Positions 21,319 through 33,451 of a DNA stretch of 64,000 bases are shown here, one piece after another (position 1 is the stretch's first letter; each line of letters opens with the position of its first letter). The notes under the pieces are model-generated. The model worked only from the letters and a program-made list of their open reading frames with translations. It was not told the origin of the DNA and ran no database searches. Source of the DNA: Prorocentrum cordatum (taxonomy: Eukaryota > Sar > Dinophyceae > Prorocentrales > Prorocentraceae); the NCBI GenBank assembly GCA_963575745.1, contig CAUYUJ010019080.1, positions 38,424 to 102,423 on the forward strand, given 5' to 3'. Made by a program: the position numbers and the translations under genes.

Positions 21319-21639
21319 CAGAAGACACCGAGGCCCGCGCCCACGGTCCCGTCGGAGCCGAACCCGTACAGCACGCTCTGGGCGGTGCCCTCGGGCACCG
21401 TGTTCATCGCAGTGTACCTCGGGAGGAGGCAGGAGGGACGACGACGAGGGAGCAGGAGGGAGCTCGAGAAGGAGCACGACGACGGCAGAGAGGGAGAAAA
21501 GGAGGAGGGGGAGGGCGGACGGGGGAGGGGCAAGCCAGGTGCGCAAGCGTCACATCCGACGTCCTACCCCTCCCTCCCATCCCTTACCATGGCGTAGATC
21601 TCCTATCTATTCGCACAGTCGGATGCCGAGCAGGGCAGT

Positions 21640-21835
21640 GATCCCAAGAAGGTACGCGATGGATGGGAAAGCATGGCGTAGAAGAGCACGGCAGAGAATA
21701 GCATGTCATAGCATGGCGTGGCATTGCGTAGTGAAGAATTGCATCACAAAGCACAACAACGCAAAGCATGGCATCGCGCAGCGGTGCACAACACAGCATG
21801 CCGTGGCATGGCATCGGATGACTTGGAGAGAAGTG
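21640..21835 (+). repeat. Degenerate GCATGGCATA repeat
   Basis: Roughly 10-base words such as GCATGGCGTA, GCATGTCATA and GCATGGCATC repeat with many changes. Confidence 0.6.
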
Positions 21836-21954
21836 GCCCGTCTACGAGAGGACAAGGCCTGTCCGGAATGCCAGCTCCATGTCCTCCGCAACCGTGCATG
21901 CCCGATGTGGGCGTTTTCGAATGCCGAGTGCTGTCCGGAGGCGCGGGAACGAGG

Positions 21955-22045
21955 CCAGCGCTGCAGCGGGAGCACGATTTTGAATGACAAAAGTGAAGAA
22001 ATGATGGCGACGCTGCAGCGGGAGTACCATTTTGGAAGAACCAAA
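21955..22045 (+). repeat. 52 bp direct duplication
   Basis: CGCTGCAGCGGGAG(C/T)AC(G/C)ATTTTG occurs at about 21959 and 22010. Confidence 0.7.
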
Positions 22046-22139
22046 AACGACCGGAATAAAGAAGCACATCAGAAAGAACAAATAATGAAATCCTGTGTAA
22101 AAAACAATACGCAGAGAGGACGGGGCACTCTCCGGACGC

Positions 22140-22885
22140 CCCCGAGGCCCCTGAGGGTGCCCCAAGACAGCACAAAGAGGTGCCTGGGAAGCCCCACGAG
22201 GCCTCCAAGAGGCCCCCAAGATGCCCCCAGGAGGCCCCCCAAGAGACCCCCAAGATACCCCAAGAGGCCCCCCAAAAGCACCCAAGACGCCCCAAGAGGC
22301 CTCTGCGAGAAGACCGAACACATTGAAAGTTTTGGCCATGTGTTGGCCTCCTGGGGGGGGACCCTGATGTACTACGGCCCCTCCTTTGATCGATCTCCTC
22401 CAAGGTGGCCCCAAGATAGCCACCGAGGCTCTCAATGATGCTCCAAGACGGCCCCGAGAGGTGCCCAGAAGCCCCACGAGGCCCCCGAGAGACCCCAAAA
22501 ATGCTCCCAAGAGACACCCAAGAGGCACCAAGAGGCTCCCCAGAGGCACCCAAGACGCCCCGAGAGGCACTCGGGACTGCCAAGAGACACCCAAGACACC
22601 CCAAGGGGACTCAAATAAACATCCATTCTGCTCGCCCCAGGAAGCCCCCAGAGGCGCCCAGGAGGCCCAAGAGGCCCCCAAGAGGCCCCCAAGAGGCCCC
22701 CAAGAGGCCCCAAGAGGCCCCCAAGAGGCCCAAAAGAGGACCAAAGAGGCTCCAAAACGGCCCCCAAGAGGCCTCAAAACCGCCTCCAAGAGGCCCCCGA
22801 GAGGCCTCCCACGAGCTCCCAACGAACCTCCAATAGGCTGCATACACAACCCAGGCACCGTGGCGGGATGGGCCGGAGGCCATTG
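22140..22885 (+). repeat. CCCAAGAGGC array with conserved end block
   Basis: A degenerate CCCCAAGAGGCC array, broken at 22320-22420 by a spacer with TTTGATCGAT(C/T)TCCTCCA that is also present at 28497. It ends with GTGGCGGGATGGGCCGGAGG (22860), a block that also follows such arrays at 63425 and 60605. Confidence 0.85.
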
Positions 22886-22886
22886 A

Positions 22887-23010
22887 ATGTGTGGTGCAAT
22901 CTATGTTGTGCAATCTATGTGGTGCATATCCAATATGGTGCAATGTTTGTGGTGCAATACGCGTGGTGCAATTTATGTGGCACAGTCTACTGGCGCAATA
23001 TATGCAGTGC
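22887..23010 (+). repeat. GTGGTGCAATCTATGT repeat
   Basis: About seven variants of an 15-18 base unit around GTGGTGCAAT(C/T)TATGT. Two more occur at 23990-24015. Confidence 0.75.
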
Positions 23011-23410
23011 AATCAGGCTCGAAAAACTTGGCATTGTCCACCCCACTAAGCGCCCAACCATCCCACCCACCTGCCCGCAATTCGATTTGTAAAACCCGTG
23101 CGGCGATGATTGCGATGACAGCTTGGCGCTGACTGGCGCATTTCTACGGCTGCGCTAGCGCGCGCAAGCTCGCGCGCAGAGCGGCAAGCTAGCTCGCTGA
23201 CGGCTGGGGACTTACCAGCGCGTCTCGCCGGCCGCGCTGACGCGCGAGTACTTCAGTGCGAGTCGGTGACTTGGGCGGACGCGGTACCGCGGTGACGTCT
23301 GCAACAGCGGGCACGATGATGATAGAAGCGATGATGACGACGATGATGACAATCACGACGCGAAAGCTAATGACGGCGCCGATGGTGGTCACGCGGATGA
23401 CGATGATGGC

Positions 23411-23830
23411 GTACCCGTGTTGGTGATGAAGGTTTTGGAAAGATATCGGCGTGCGCGCGCGGCCGACACGGGCGAGTGGGCCGCACTGCACTTTTGTGAC
23501 AGGATCGTGCCCCCCCCCAAGCAAGCGCGCAAGGGCGTTCGAAGCATTCCGGCATGCGCGCGCGAGAGGCCCGCGTGGTCCCATGAGACGCACATGTTTA
23601 AAGCAAGCTATGGTTTTCACAATTCGCGATGGCGCGCGAAGCAGATTCGTTGAAAACGAATGCTCCCAAAGCACTGGCTGCATACTTCTTTGTTCGGGAA
23701 GCTCGGTCTTGAAATCCGTGCGAAGCCTCGGGTTTTTGAGAAGGTTCGGCACGCGTGCGCGACGACGCGCGCGTGTGGACGATGCCCCATTTCTGCAAGG
23801 GGAGATTGAAAACTGATGATTTTTGATAAA
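23411..23830 (+). repeat. Degenerate 190 bp repeat with CGCGCG palindromes
   Basis: Units hold GTTTTGAAG-like words, TTCGGCATGCGCGCG, CGACGACGCGCGCG and CCCATTTTTTGCA. They are older relatives of the units at 25010-25450 and 26340-26800. Confidence 0.65.
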
Positions 23831-23887
23831 CGAATGTGCGCGCATAGTACTATTTGACAGGGATGAGGGGCGGGGTCTATGAGGGGA

Positions 23888-24914
23888 CTGCTTGGGATGG
23901 TACGACTTCATGTTCAAAATGAGACATGGGGCAGGATCACATGCAAATTGTAGCGTCCCAGGGGGATGCGATAAGCCGAAAGGGGAATCTATGCAGTGCA
24001 ATCTATGCGGTGCAATTCACTTGCCGAACTTGAAGTTGTCAACTCCACTGCTCGCGCAATCATTCCACCCACCCACCCGCAACTTGGTTTGCAAAATCTC
24101 TTAAGACCGTGACGGTGGGTACCAAATGGCACTTGGCAACGACAGCGACGCCGACGACGACAGCGACAACGACGACGACGACGCCGCCGACAACGACTAC
24201 GACGACACCGACGACGTCTCCAACGACTTCGACGACGCCGACAACGACGACGACGACGACGACGACCGACGACGACGACGACGCCGACGCCGACGACGAC
24301 GACGACGATGACAACGACGACGACGAAGACGACGACCGACGACGCGACGACGCCGACGCGACGGACGACGACGACAACGACGTCGAGACGACGACGAAAC
24401 GACGACGACGACGACGAGACGACGCGACGTCGACGACGCCGACGACGACGACGACGACGACGACGCCGACGCGACGACGACGACGACGAGACGACGACGA
24501 CGACGCCGAACGACGACGACGAGGGAGGAGGAAGGACGACGACGGCGACAACGACGACAACGACGACAACGACGAGGGAGGAGGGAGGACGGCGACGACG
24601 CGAACGACGAAGAAGGAGGAAGGACGGCGACGCCGACGACGACAACGACGAGGGAGGAGGGAAGACGACGACGACGACACGACGACGACGACGACGACGA
24701 CGACGAAATAGGAGGGACGACGACGAGACGCCGACGACGGACGACGACGACGACGAGGGAGGAGGAGGAAGGACGACCACGGCGACAACGACGACGGAAA
24801 CGACCACGACGCCAAAGAGGACGACGACGACGACGACGACGACGAAGACGAACACGAGGAAATACACAGGACGACGTAGGCGACGACGACGACGACGCGG
24901 GAGGAGGGAGGACG

Positions 24915-24954
<40 letters not shown>

Positions 24955-25615
24955 CACAAGAGCGCGCGCGCACGCATTTGTTGAAAATCCGTGTTGCGTA
25001 ACCTTGTGATTTTGTAGGTTTTTTGGACGCGCGATTTTGAAATCCTTCCGAAACCGAACAGTTTTGAAGGATTTCGGCATACGCGCGCGACGACGCGCGC
25101 GTCTGCACTTCGTCCCATTTTTTGCAGAGGATTCTCGCGACGGCACACGCGCAAGGGCGTTCGACAGATTTCGACATGCGCGCGCGACGCCCGTTTGGTA
25201 GCATGTTGTGAAAATCTTGAAAACCAATGGTTTTCTTAAGATTTCGCAAGAGCTCGCGCGTAAGCTTTTTTAGCAAATCTGTGTTGCGAAACCCTGTGTT
25301 TTTGTATGATTTTTGGAAACTCGATTGCGAAATCCTTCCGGCACCGAAGGTTTCTGGAGGATTTCGGCATGCGCGCGCGACGACGCGCGCTTGTGCACTC
25401 CGTCCCATTTTTTGCAAGGGATTCGCGAAAAAGTGTTATGTTAGAACACAAGATGTCCCCGCGTATCGTTTTTTACAAGGGAACCTCAGGGGGGGGGAAC
25501 CCGGTTGGCCTGGGACATTGTGATTTCATATTTAGGATGGACATGTGGTCAGAATCACAATGATTTACATACGCGAAAGGGGGACCGATAACGCCGGGGG
25601 GGGATAGAGTCTATT
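23888..25615 (+). repeat. Segmental tandem duplication, copy 1
   Basis: CACTTGCCGAACTTGAAGTT (24019) opens a block of ACCCACCCGCAACTTGG, a (GAC)n tract (about 24140-24955) and near-identical DNA at 24960-25490. The block recurs at 25641-26990. Inside are about 190 bp sub-repeats with AAATCCTTCCG and CGCGCGACGACGCGCGC. Confidence 0.88.
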
Positions 25616-25637
25616 CTCTTTTTAGACAGGATAATCA

Positions 25638-25816
25638 ATCACTTGCCGAACTTGAAGTTGTCAACTCCACTGCTCGCGCAATCATCCCACCCACCCACCC
25701 GCAACTTGGTTTGCAAAACCCATGCGGGACCGAGCACAGATATCGCTCCGGGGTCGTCTTGGAGCCCTCGGGGGCGTCTCAAGAGCGCCCCAAGAAGGCC
25801 GGAGAAACAAGACGGC

Positions 25817-25858
<42 letters not shown>

Positions 25859-26280
25859 CGGCGACGACGACGACGCCGACGTCGACGACGACGAAGACGA
25901 CGACGCCGACGCCGCCGACGACGACGAAGACGACGACGACGACGTCGCCAACGAAGACGACGACGACGAGGGAGGAGGGAGGACGACGACGGCGACAACG
26001 ACGATAACGACGACAACGACGACAACGAGAGGAGGGAGGACGGCGACGACGCGAACGACGAAGAAGGAGGAAGGACGGCGACGCCGACAACGACAACGAC
26101 GAGGGAGGAGGGAAGACGACGACGACGACGACAACGACGACGAAGACGGCGACGAAATAGGAGGGACGACGACGAGACGCCGAGGACGGACGACGACGAC
26201 GACGACGACGACGACGAGGGAGGAGGAGCAAGGACGACCACGGCGACAACGACGACGGAAACGACCACGACGCCAAAGAG

Positions 26281-26324
<44 letters not shown>

Positions 26325-26995
26325 CACAAGAGCGCGCGCGCACGCATTTGTTGAAAATCCGTGTTGCGTAACCTTGTGTTTTGTAGGTTTTTTGGACGCG
26401 CGATTTTGAAATCCTTCCGAAACCGAACAATTTTGAAGGATTTCGGCATACGCGCGCGACGACGCGCGCGTCTGCACTTCGTCCCATTTTTTGTAGAGGA
26501 TTCTCGCGACGGCACACGCGCAAGGGCGTTCGACAGATTTCGACATGCGCGCGCGACGCCCGTTTGGTAGCATGTTGTGAAAATCTTGAAAACCAATGGT
26601 TTTCTTAAGATTTCGCAAGAGCTCGCGCGTAAGCTTTTTTAGCAAATCTGTGTTGCGAAACCCTGTGTTTTTGTATGTTTTTTGGAAACTCGATTGCGAA
26701 ATCCTTCCGGCACCGAAGGTTTTTGAAGGATTTCGGCATGCGCGCGCGACGACGCGCGCGTGTGCACTTCGTCCCATTTTTTTGCGAGGGATTCGCGAAA
26801 AAGTGTTATGTTAGAACAAAAACTGTCACCGCATAGTGTTTTTTACAAGGGAACCTCAGGGGGGGGGGATACCGGTTGGCCTGGGACATTGTGATTTCAT
26901 ATTCAGGATGGACACGTGGTCAGAATCATATGTGATTTACATACCCGAAAGGGGGGGCGATAACGCGGGGGGGGGGGTAGAGTCTATTAGAAAGG
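25638..26995 (+). repeat. Segmental tandem duplication, copy 2
   Basis: Nearly identical to copy 1 outside the GAC tract. The tract here (25815-26325) is about 300 bases shorter and interrupted by GAGGGAGGAGG as in copy 1. Differences elsewhere are scattered single bases, so the duplication looks recent. Confidence 0.88.
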
Positions 26996-27002
26996 AGAAT
27001 CT

Positions 27003-27190
27003 ATGCGAGGCGGCGGCGGGGCGGCGACGTGGCGGCGACGGCAGGCACAACACTCAGGCCCAGACGACGGGCGGCGACGAGGCGGCGACGGGGCGGCGAC
27101 GGCGGACACAAAGCCGCCAGAACTACACTCAGGCCTAGACGACGGGCGGCGACGAGGCGGCGACGGGACGGCGACGGGACGGCACGGAGC
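27003..27190 (+). repeat. GGCGGCGACG-rich tandem repeat, 85-90 bp units
   Basis: AC(T)ACTCAGGCC(C/T)AGACGACGG and GGCGACGAGGCGGCGACGGG occur twice, about 85 bases apart. Confidence 0.75.
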
Positions 27191-28250
27191 CGCTGGACCG
27201 GCACATGGGCCCAGCTCCTCAGAAAACACACAAGAGCCCCTAAGTGCATGCACTGCTTAGGGAAAAAAGGGCAATGATACAAACTCTCAGAGTTCCGCAC
27301 GTCGGCGCTGGACCTCCCAACGTTCATGCGTATGCCGCTTGTGATCGCTCGACCGAGATCACCTCATGGTAGAAGGTGCGCTCCCGATCAGCGAAAGCCT
27401 GCCACCGCGAAGCTCGCCGGCGCAGCGAGCGAACGGCGCAGCTCTGTCCGCCGCCCCGCGCCAGCCCCCAGGCTGCTGAGGCTGGCCTCTGGGCGGCCTC
27501 TCGCAGAGGCCGCTCTCGAAGGATCCGCGCATAGCCCAGAACAGCCGGTCCAAACCGACCCCGAGGCAGCCCACGGCTGGCCGACGGCGGCGCTGGGGCA
27601 GCCCAAGAGGGCTCCCAGCTTCAAAAGCGGCGGCCTGCACCGCGCATCTCCGCTGAACGATAGTCCCGCCCGTTGGTCGGAGACCTCCCACATGGGATCC
27701 GGGCAGGTGGTGTCGGAGGATCGCGCCGCATCGCCGATGGATCTACGACGTCGGCGATGCATCGGCGCCGTCGGCGTGGAGAAAACTGGGCTCCAAATCG
27801 AGCGGCATCGGCGATACATCGGCGATACTGCGCGATCCTTCGACCCCATCTACGCTGGCCCCAGTTGGGCGGCCAGGATTAAAGCCCCGAGGGCCGTCGG
27901 CTGGCTCGTCCCACCTTCCAGCCCGAGCGCTAGGCGGCCCACTTCAGGCTCAGGAAAGTGACGTCGTCCTCGAAGCCGATCGTGAATGGGTGCTGCGGCT
28001 TCGACTGCGCCAGGTTCTCGAAGATGGAGTGGCACCTCGGCCGTCGCTGCCACGCCAGGAGGGCGGGGAGCCCAGCGCGGTCTGCCGCTGATTCACGCCC
28101 CACCCAAGGATCCAGGGGCGCCTTCACCCAAGGACGCCCCACCCGAGGACGCGTGCTCCCAGCAACGTCGCTGGGGCAACCTGGCCCACAAGGCAACCGT
28201 GTACTGTAGAGCGGCCCTGTTGGTGCAGGGTAGCCTCTGGACCCCCCCGG
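27191..28250. other. Unassigned GC-rich DNA
   Basis: No recognised gene. A minus-strand frame ending near 27954 (HPFTIGFEDDVTFLSLKW) looks less repetitive than its surroundings, but I cannot assign it. TCGGCGATGCATCGG words at 27740-27840 recall the fold-back element at 57.3 kb. Confidence 0.35.
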
Positions 28251-28745
28251 CAATCCCACCAGCCCTCTGGGCGTCGGTGGTTTAGGGCGTTTCCTCTTCC
28301 ACCCCTCCCTCTTCCCCTTCGGGGAGGGGTTTACCCCTCCCCCTACCCCCTCCCCACTGACCTGGACAGGAGGGGCGGGGAGCGGTCAGAGCGTCCAAAA
28401 CGGCCTCGGCGAGGAAGCCAAAATCATTGATTTTACTATGGTTTTGGCCCCATTTTGGCCTTCTGAGGGGGCAGGGCTAATTAAAGCTCCCCTCTTCTTT
28501 GATCGATTTCCTCCACGATGGCCGCAAGAGGCCCCCAGGATGCCCCAAGAGGCCGCAGGATGGCCCCAAGATGGCCCCAAGAGGCCCCCCAAGAGGCCCC
28601 CAGGAGGCCCCAAAGAGACCCCCAAGAGGCCCCAAGAGACCCCCCAGAGGCACCCAAGGTGCTCCCAGAGGCCTCGGCGATAATGTCAAACCATTGTTTG
28701 CACTAAGGTTTTAGCCACATGTTGGCCTCTTGGGGGGGGCACTGA
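28251..28745 (+). repeat. Repeat composite: CCACCAGCCC lead, 70 bp unit, CCCAAGAGG array
   Basis: Same order as at 13533: GCAATCCCACCAGCCCTCTG, a pyrimidine-rich block with GGTTTACCCCTCCCC, the AATCATTGATTTTAC unit (28420-28490), then CCCAAGAGGC repeats (28510-28680). Confidence 0.8.
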
Positions 28746-28862
28746 TTAAGATGACTCCAAGAGCGCCTCGGAGAGCCCAAAATGACCTCCAAGATGGCTC
28801 AAGAAATCCCAAGATGTCTCATACTGGCTTCCTCTGTGTGCTGTCCACTTCCCTGATCGAGG

Positions 28863-29060
28863 CAATCCCACCAGCCCTCTGGGCGTCGGTGGTTTAAGGC
28901 GTTTCCCCTTCCACCCCTCCCTTTTCCTAATGGAAGAGTCTTCCCCCTCTTCCATGAGGAAGAGGGGGAGAAGAACAGCTGCCGATCATCGGCGCTCTTC
29001 GTTCGAGTGCCTGGTGTAGGATGGGCTGGTGGGGATACGCGAAGCGTCTAGAATTTCGAA
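28863..29060 (+). mobile_element. Short element with CCACCAGCCC inverted ends
   Basis: It starts GCAATCCCACCAGCCC and ends GGGCTGGTGGGGATACGCGA (29023-29042), so the ends are inverted repeats of about 14 bp. The interior carries the same lead as 13533 and 28253 but lacks the long arrays. Confidence 0.55.
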
Positions 29061-29212
29061 GATGGGAAACGTACGGGTAAGGGGGGATGTTTCAGAGATG
29101 ATGTTGCTCCCGTTGTCGTACCCTGTCTCAAGAATAGGCATGTCCCCAGCGCAGTCCCGGTCCAGAGGCCTCATGACAGAGAGGAGCATGCATCATTCAT
29201 GCCAACTGTTTG

Positions 29213-29370
29213 CTGCCTCCTCCTCTTCCTCCTCCTCCTCCTCCTCCTCCTCCTCCTCCTCCTCCTCCTCCTCCTCCTCCTCCTCCTCCCCCTCCCCCCC
29301 CTCCCCCTCCCCATCCCCCTCATCCTCTCTCTATCTCTCTCTCTCTCTTTCTCTCTCCTCTCTCTCGTAC
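29213..29370 (+). repeat. (CTC)n and (CT)n tract
   Basis: CTC triplets pass through C-rich triplets into TCTCTC dinucleotides. Confidence 0.95.
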
Positions 29371-29409
29371 TGCCTCCTATGTGGTGTCTCTTGCCTCTCC
29401 TGTCCTGCT

Positions 29410-29557
29410 CGATGATCCTCAGAACGTATCTTAGCGCCAACGTGTGCTTGTCCACCGAAGCCCGTCGATACGACGCGGGCGGCGCAACGAGGGCCGACAC
29501 AGGCTGCGCGATGTCGGTGGAGCTGGATGGGGGAAACGCACGTCCTGAGGATCATCG
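29410..29557 (+). mobile_element. Possible MITE with 18 bp inverted ends
   Basis: CGATGATCCTCAGAACGT at 29410 and ACGTCCTGAGGATCATCG at 29540 are inverted copies (17/18). The span is 148 bp. No second copy or target duplication was found in the window. Confidence 0.45.
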
Positions 29558-29679
29558 ACCCGTATCCCTCGCACCGTCCGCTAAAGAGGAAGAGAAGAGC
29601 GCGGCGTCAAACAAATTACATTCTCCTGGCGGAGGACCCAACCATATGCGATTGTGAATATCGCCGTTGTGGGTATCGC

Positions 29680-31113
29680 CTTCGGCGGATCTTCTTGTGG
29701 GGCCACGAGGCGTGTAAAAGATGTGTCGAAATGGGGCGGGGCTACCATGAACCATGAGCGCTGCCACTGAGGCCGTAGGCATCCCCCCCTTTCGGGCCAC
29801 GAAACGGGTGAGGAGTGTGCCGACATGTAGCGGGGCCGCCATGCGAACGTCGCCACTGGGGCCTTCGGTGGAGCTCCCTGTGGGGCCACGAAACGCGTGA
29901 GAGGTGTGCCGAAATTAGCGGGGGGACGCATGCGAACGTCGCCACTGGGGCCTTCGGTGGAGCCCCCTTTATGGGGCTACGAAACGCGAGAGGGGTGTGC
30001 CGAAATGGAGCGGGGGACGCATGCGAACGTCGCCACAGGGGCCTTCCGTGCCACCTTATAGGGCCACGAAACGCGTGAGGGGTGTGCCGAAATGTGCGGG
30101 GGGGACGCATGCGAACTTCGCCACTGGGACCTTCGGTGGAGCTCCATTTGGAGCCACGAAACGCTGTACTGGGTGGAGCGGACGCAAGTGCTCACAGCCA
30201 CTGGGGCCTTCGGTGGAGCTCCCTACGCGGCCACGCCACGCTGTACTGGGTGGCGCGGACGCAAGTAATCACAGCCACTGGGGCCTTCGGCGGAGCTCCC
30301 GATGGGGCAACGCGACACGCTGTACTGGGTGGCGCGGACGCATGTAATCACAACCACTGGGGCCATCGGCGGAGCTCCCTGTGGGGCTGCGCCACGCTGT
30401 ACTGGGTGGCGCGGGCGCATGTGATCGCAGCCACCGGGGCCTTCGGTAGAGCTCCCTATAGGGCCACGAAAAGGTATACTGCATGTGCTCACAGGCCCTG
30501 GGGCCTTCGGTAGAGCTCCCTTTGGGGCCACGCCACGCTGTACTGGGTGGCGCGGACGCATGTAACTAATCACAGCCACTGGGGCCTTCGGCGGAGCTCC
30601 CGATGGGGCAACGCGACACGCTGTACGACGCATGTAATCACAGCCACAGGGGGCATCAGCGGAGCTCCCTGTGGGACCGCGCCACGCTGTACTGGGTGGC
30701 GCGGACGCAGGTGATCACAGCCCAGCCACTGGGGTCTTCGGTGGAGCTCCCTTTGGGGCCACGCCCCAAGCTATACTGGATGGCGCGGACGCATGTGCTC
30801 ACAGGCACTGGGGCCTTCGATGGAGCTCCTTATGGTGCCACGAAACGCTGTATTGGGGCTGTGCGGATTCATGCGAACGTCGCCACTGGGGCCTTCGGTG
30901 GGGCTCCATATGGGACCACGAAGCGCTGTATTGGGTGGCGCGGACGCATGTGATCACAGCCACTGGGGCCTTCGGTGGAGCTCCCTATGGGGCCACGAAA
31001 CGCCGTACTAGGTGGGGAGGGGGAGGGGCGGGAGGAGAAGGAGAAGGAAGGAACGCGGGGCGCTGTCTCTTCAAAACGAGGACCCAACACCGCTGGACGG
31101 TTGGGAAAAATCC
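29680..31113 (+). repeat. 79 bp GC-rich tandem array, about 17 units, plus shared flank
   Basis: Units hold CACTGGGGCCTTCGGTGGAG, CTCCCTATGGGGCCACGAAA and GGACGCATG. The first third uses GCGAACGTCGCCACTGGG and the middle third TGTACTGGGTGGCGCGGACG, so there are two subfamilies. The array ends with the flank GGAACGCGGGGCGCTGTCTC (31051), as after the array at 1150-1650. Confidence 0.92.
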
Positions 31114-31149
31114 AGGCAGGGGGGGACGCTTCAACAGGTTGCCACAGGA

Positions 31150-31690
31150 TCCCCCTGGGGGGCGCCACCAGACGGCCAAGAGGTCCCGAGGGGCCGGCAA
31201 GAATGCCCCGAGAGGACCCGAGAGAGCCCCAAGAGTCCAAAGTGGCCTCGAGGCAGCCCCTGGTCTCCGGTCGGCCCGAGCAGGCCCCACGAGATCACCA
31301 AGAGGGTCCCAAGTCGCCCCAAGAAGGCAGCAAAGGATGGACGATCCCAAGAATAGCCGATGCGTTCTTCTGTTATATAGTCGCCCCACGTGCTCCCGAG
31401 ACGTCCCAAGGTGGTTCAAGACGGCCGGCAGAGGCCCAAAGATAGCTCCGAAATCGCACATGAGGGCCACAGGGTGGCCTCCCGAGGCCCCAAGACGCCA
31501 CCAACATCGCCCAAGACGGGCCGGAAGGCCCAAAGATGCCCCCAGGCAGCCCCAATCAGGCAGCAACAGTGGTTCTGGAGAGAGAGCCCATTTGGTGGCC
31601 CGAAGGTGTCCCCACAGCGGTCCTCCTCCTCTTCCTCCTCCTCCTCCTCCTCCTCCTCCTCCTCCTCCTCCTCCTCCTCCTCCTCCTTGA
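31150..31690 (+). repeat. CCCAAGA-type degenerate array and (CTC)n
   Basis: A weakly conserved CCCAAGA/GCCCC array is followed by a CTC run at 31622-31687. Confidence 0.7.
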
Positions 31691-32855
31691 CCCAAGAAAG
31701 CCCCAAAAAGATACAAGGTTGTCCAGGGATATGCCCGAGGCGGCTCCGCACGGGGGTAGCCAGCTGCAGAGCGCGCAGCCCTAACAAAGCGCTTACCAAG
31801 CTCCTGGTGCGGGCGAGGCAGACGCGTGCTGAATGCGTGATGCGCCCTTCTCTAAGTGAACACTAATGCTGGCACATTACCGTTAGCGTCTTGAACCAGG
31901 GTTGCTACAAGCTTTGTGTGTGCCTTCTGAAAGTTCTGAAAGCACGCTCAGTGCCTGCACGTGTGCTTGCTCAGCGCTTACAACGCGCGTGCGAACTGAT
32001 TGACGAGCGCGTGCTGTTCATTTGCAAATGTACGCAAATGTGTCCAGTGATTGCGAGCATGAATTTTACATTGCGATTGCCTAATAGACTGCCGCTTCCC
32101 GAATTCGGGGTAACGCTAACCTCTTGTAGCACGATTAATATTCGGCGCCGCGTATTGCTGCAGGCATTCACGCTGCCAAACACTCAAAATATTCAAGTAC
32201 TAATCTCCATCATCAATCGTTTGCAGGCGCTATGATGCAAAGTCCAGGCAATCGATGTTTCATGGGGCAACTCAAAAAATCTCGCCGACAATAGTTAAGT
32301 TGCATGCCTTTCCTGTGTGCATTCCGCCATGTCTTGACGAAATCTGGCTTGGACAATGCTCGGTTGCTCAGTTCTCCAGGAGTGGTCGCTCGAGAAAGTC
32401 TACTTACCCAGCAACGCAAGACTCTCACACAAAAGCATTGCCCCTTCGGAGAAGTGAAAACCGGGAGAATTTCGTCGATCCGAATTCGGTCCGAGTTTAC
32501 GAATTTCGAATCGTCCGTCATCGTCATCGTCCTCCTTCCCCCCTCGTCCGCCCTGCGCGCATTTGGCACGTCGTCGCCGTCTTGCCGCGCATCTGGCGCG
32601 TTTCCTGCCCGCCGGATGACGCGTTTGGCGTCGCCAGCACGCTCGCCACACTGCCTTGCCCACGCGCGTTTGGCGCATGGCCGCTTCCTTCGTCCATCGC
32701 AGATGAGATGATGAGACACAATGCGTTGCGGCACGAAGCGATGCTCCTCGGGCGGTCGGCCTCCGCAGAATTCGGCCTCGGAGCTCCTCGCGCCTGCCCG
32801 GCGGCCACGCGGCCAAAAGATGGACGGGCGCCAGGGCTGCGAGACAGGGAGAGGA
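31691..32855. other. Unassigned unique DNA
   Basis: Lower GC than its surroundings in 31860-32260. No coding family or RNA gene recognised. Confidence 0.4.
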
Positions 32856-33000
32856 GAGGGGGAAGAGACAGAGCGAGGGGCAGGGAGGGAGAACAGAGAG
32901 GGAGGGAGAGGGCAAGGGAGAGAGAGAGAGAGAGGGAGGGAGAAGGAGAAGAAGGGAGGGAGAGAGAGGGAGGGAGAGAGAGAGAGAGAGAGAGAGACAA
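32856..33000 (+). repeat. GA-rich purine tract
   Basis: GAGAGGGA and GAGAGAGA repeats over about 140 bases. Confidence 0.85.
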
Positions 33001-33451
33001 GTCAACCGAACCTCCCCCGCTGCTGCCCCTGGGCGGAGCCCGGCACATGCCCGTGGTGAAGTCCTTGCTCGCCAGGCCGTAGCGGCCACCGATCACCTGG
33101 CCGGTCGGCGTCGGCTGGGACCGCGGCGCGCTTGGAGGGATCCACCTGGCCAGGAGGAGCGTCCCCGCGGCGTCATGCCGCACCTGCGCCCTGTGCGCAA
33201 GCCCAGCGCAGGTACAGCCAAAACCGGTCACAGAGGAGCGAGAGTAAAGGAGGCGAGAGCCGCCCAGGAAACGCCGGAGGCTGCCCATGGCACCGAGGGC
33301 ACCGACGCCAGAGCTGCCAGGGAAGCCAGGGACCGGGGCGCCAGGATCCGTTGCTTCTTGCAACCGGCCTACAGCCCTTTTCCAAGTCAGCTCCACTTCA
33401 AGTAATTATGAGTTGCCCAACGCGAATGTCTGCCGTGTGAGATCCCAAAGA

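Noticed and set aside
25010-25450. CGCGCG palindromes as methylation or recombination sites
   Set aside because: They lie at fixed places within a degenerate satellite, so repetition alone explains them.
32856-33000. GAGAGA tract as a promoter GAGA element
   Set aside because: Simple purine repeat in a genome full of them; dinoflagellate promoters are not known to use it and no gene follows.
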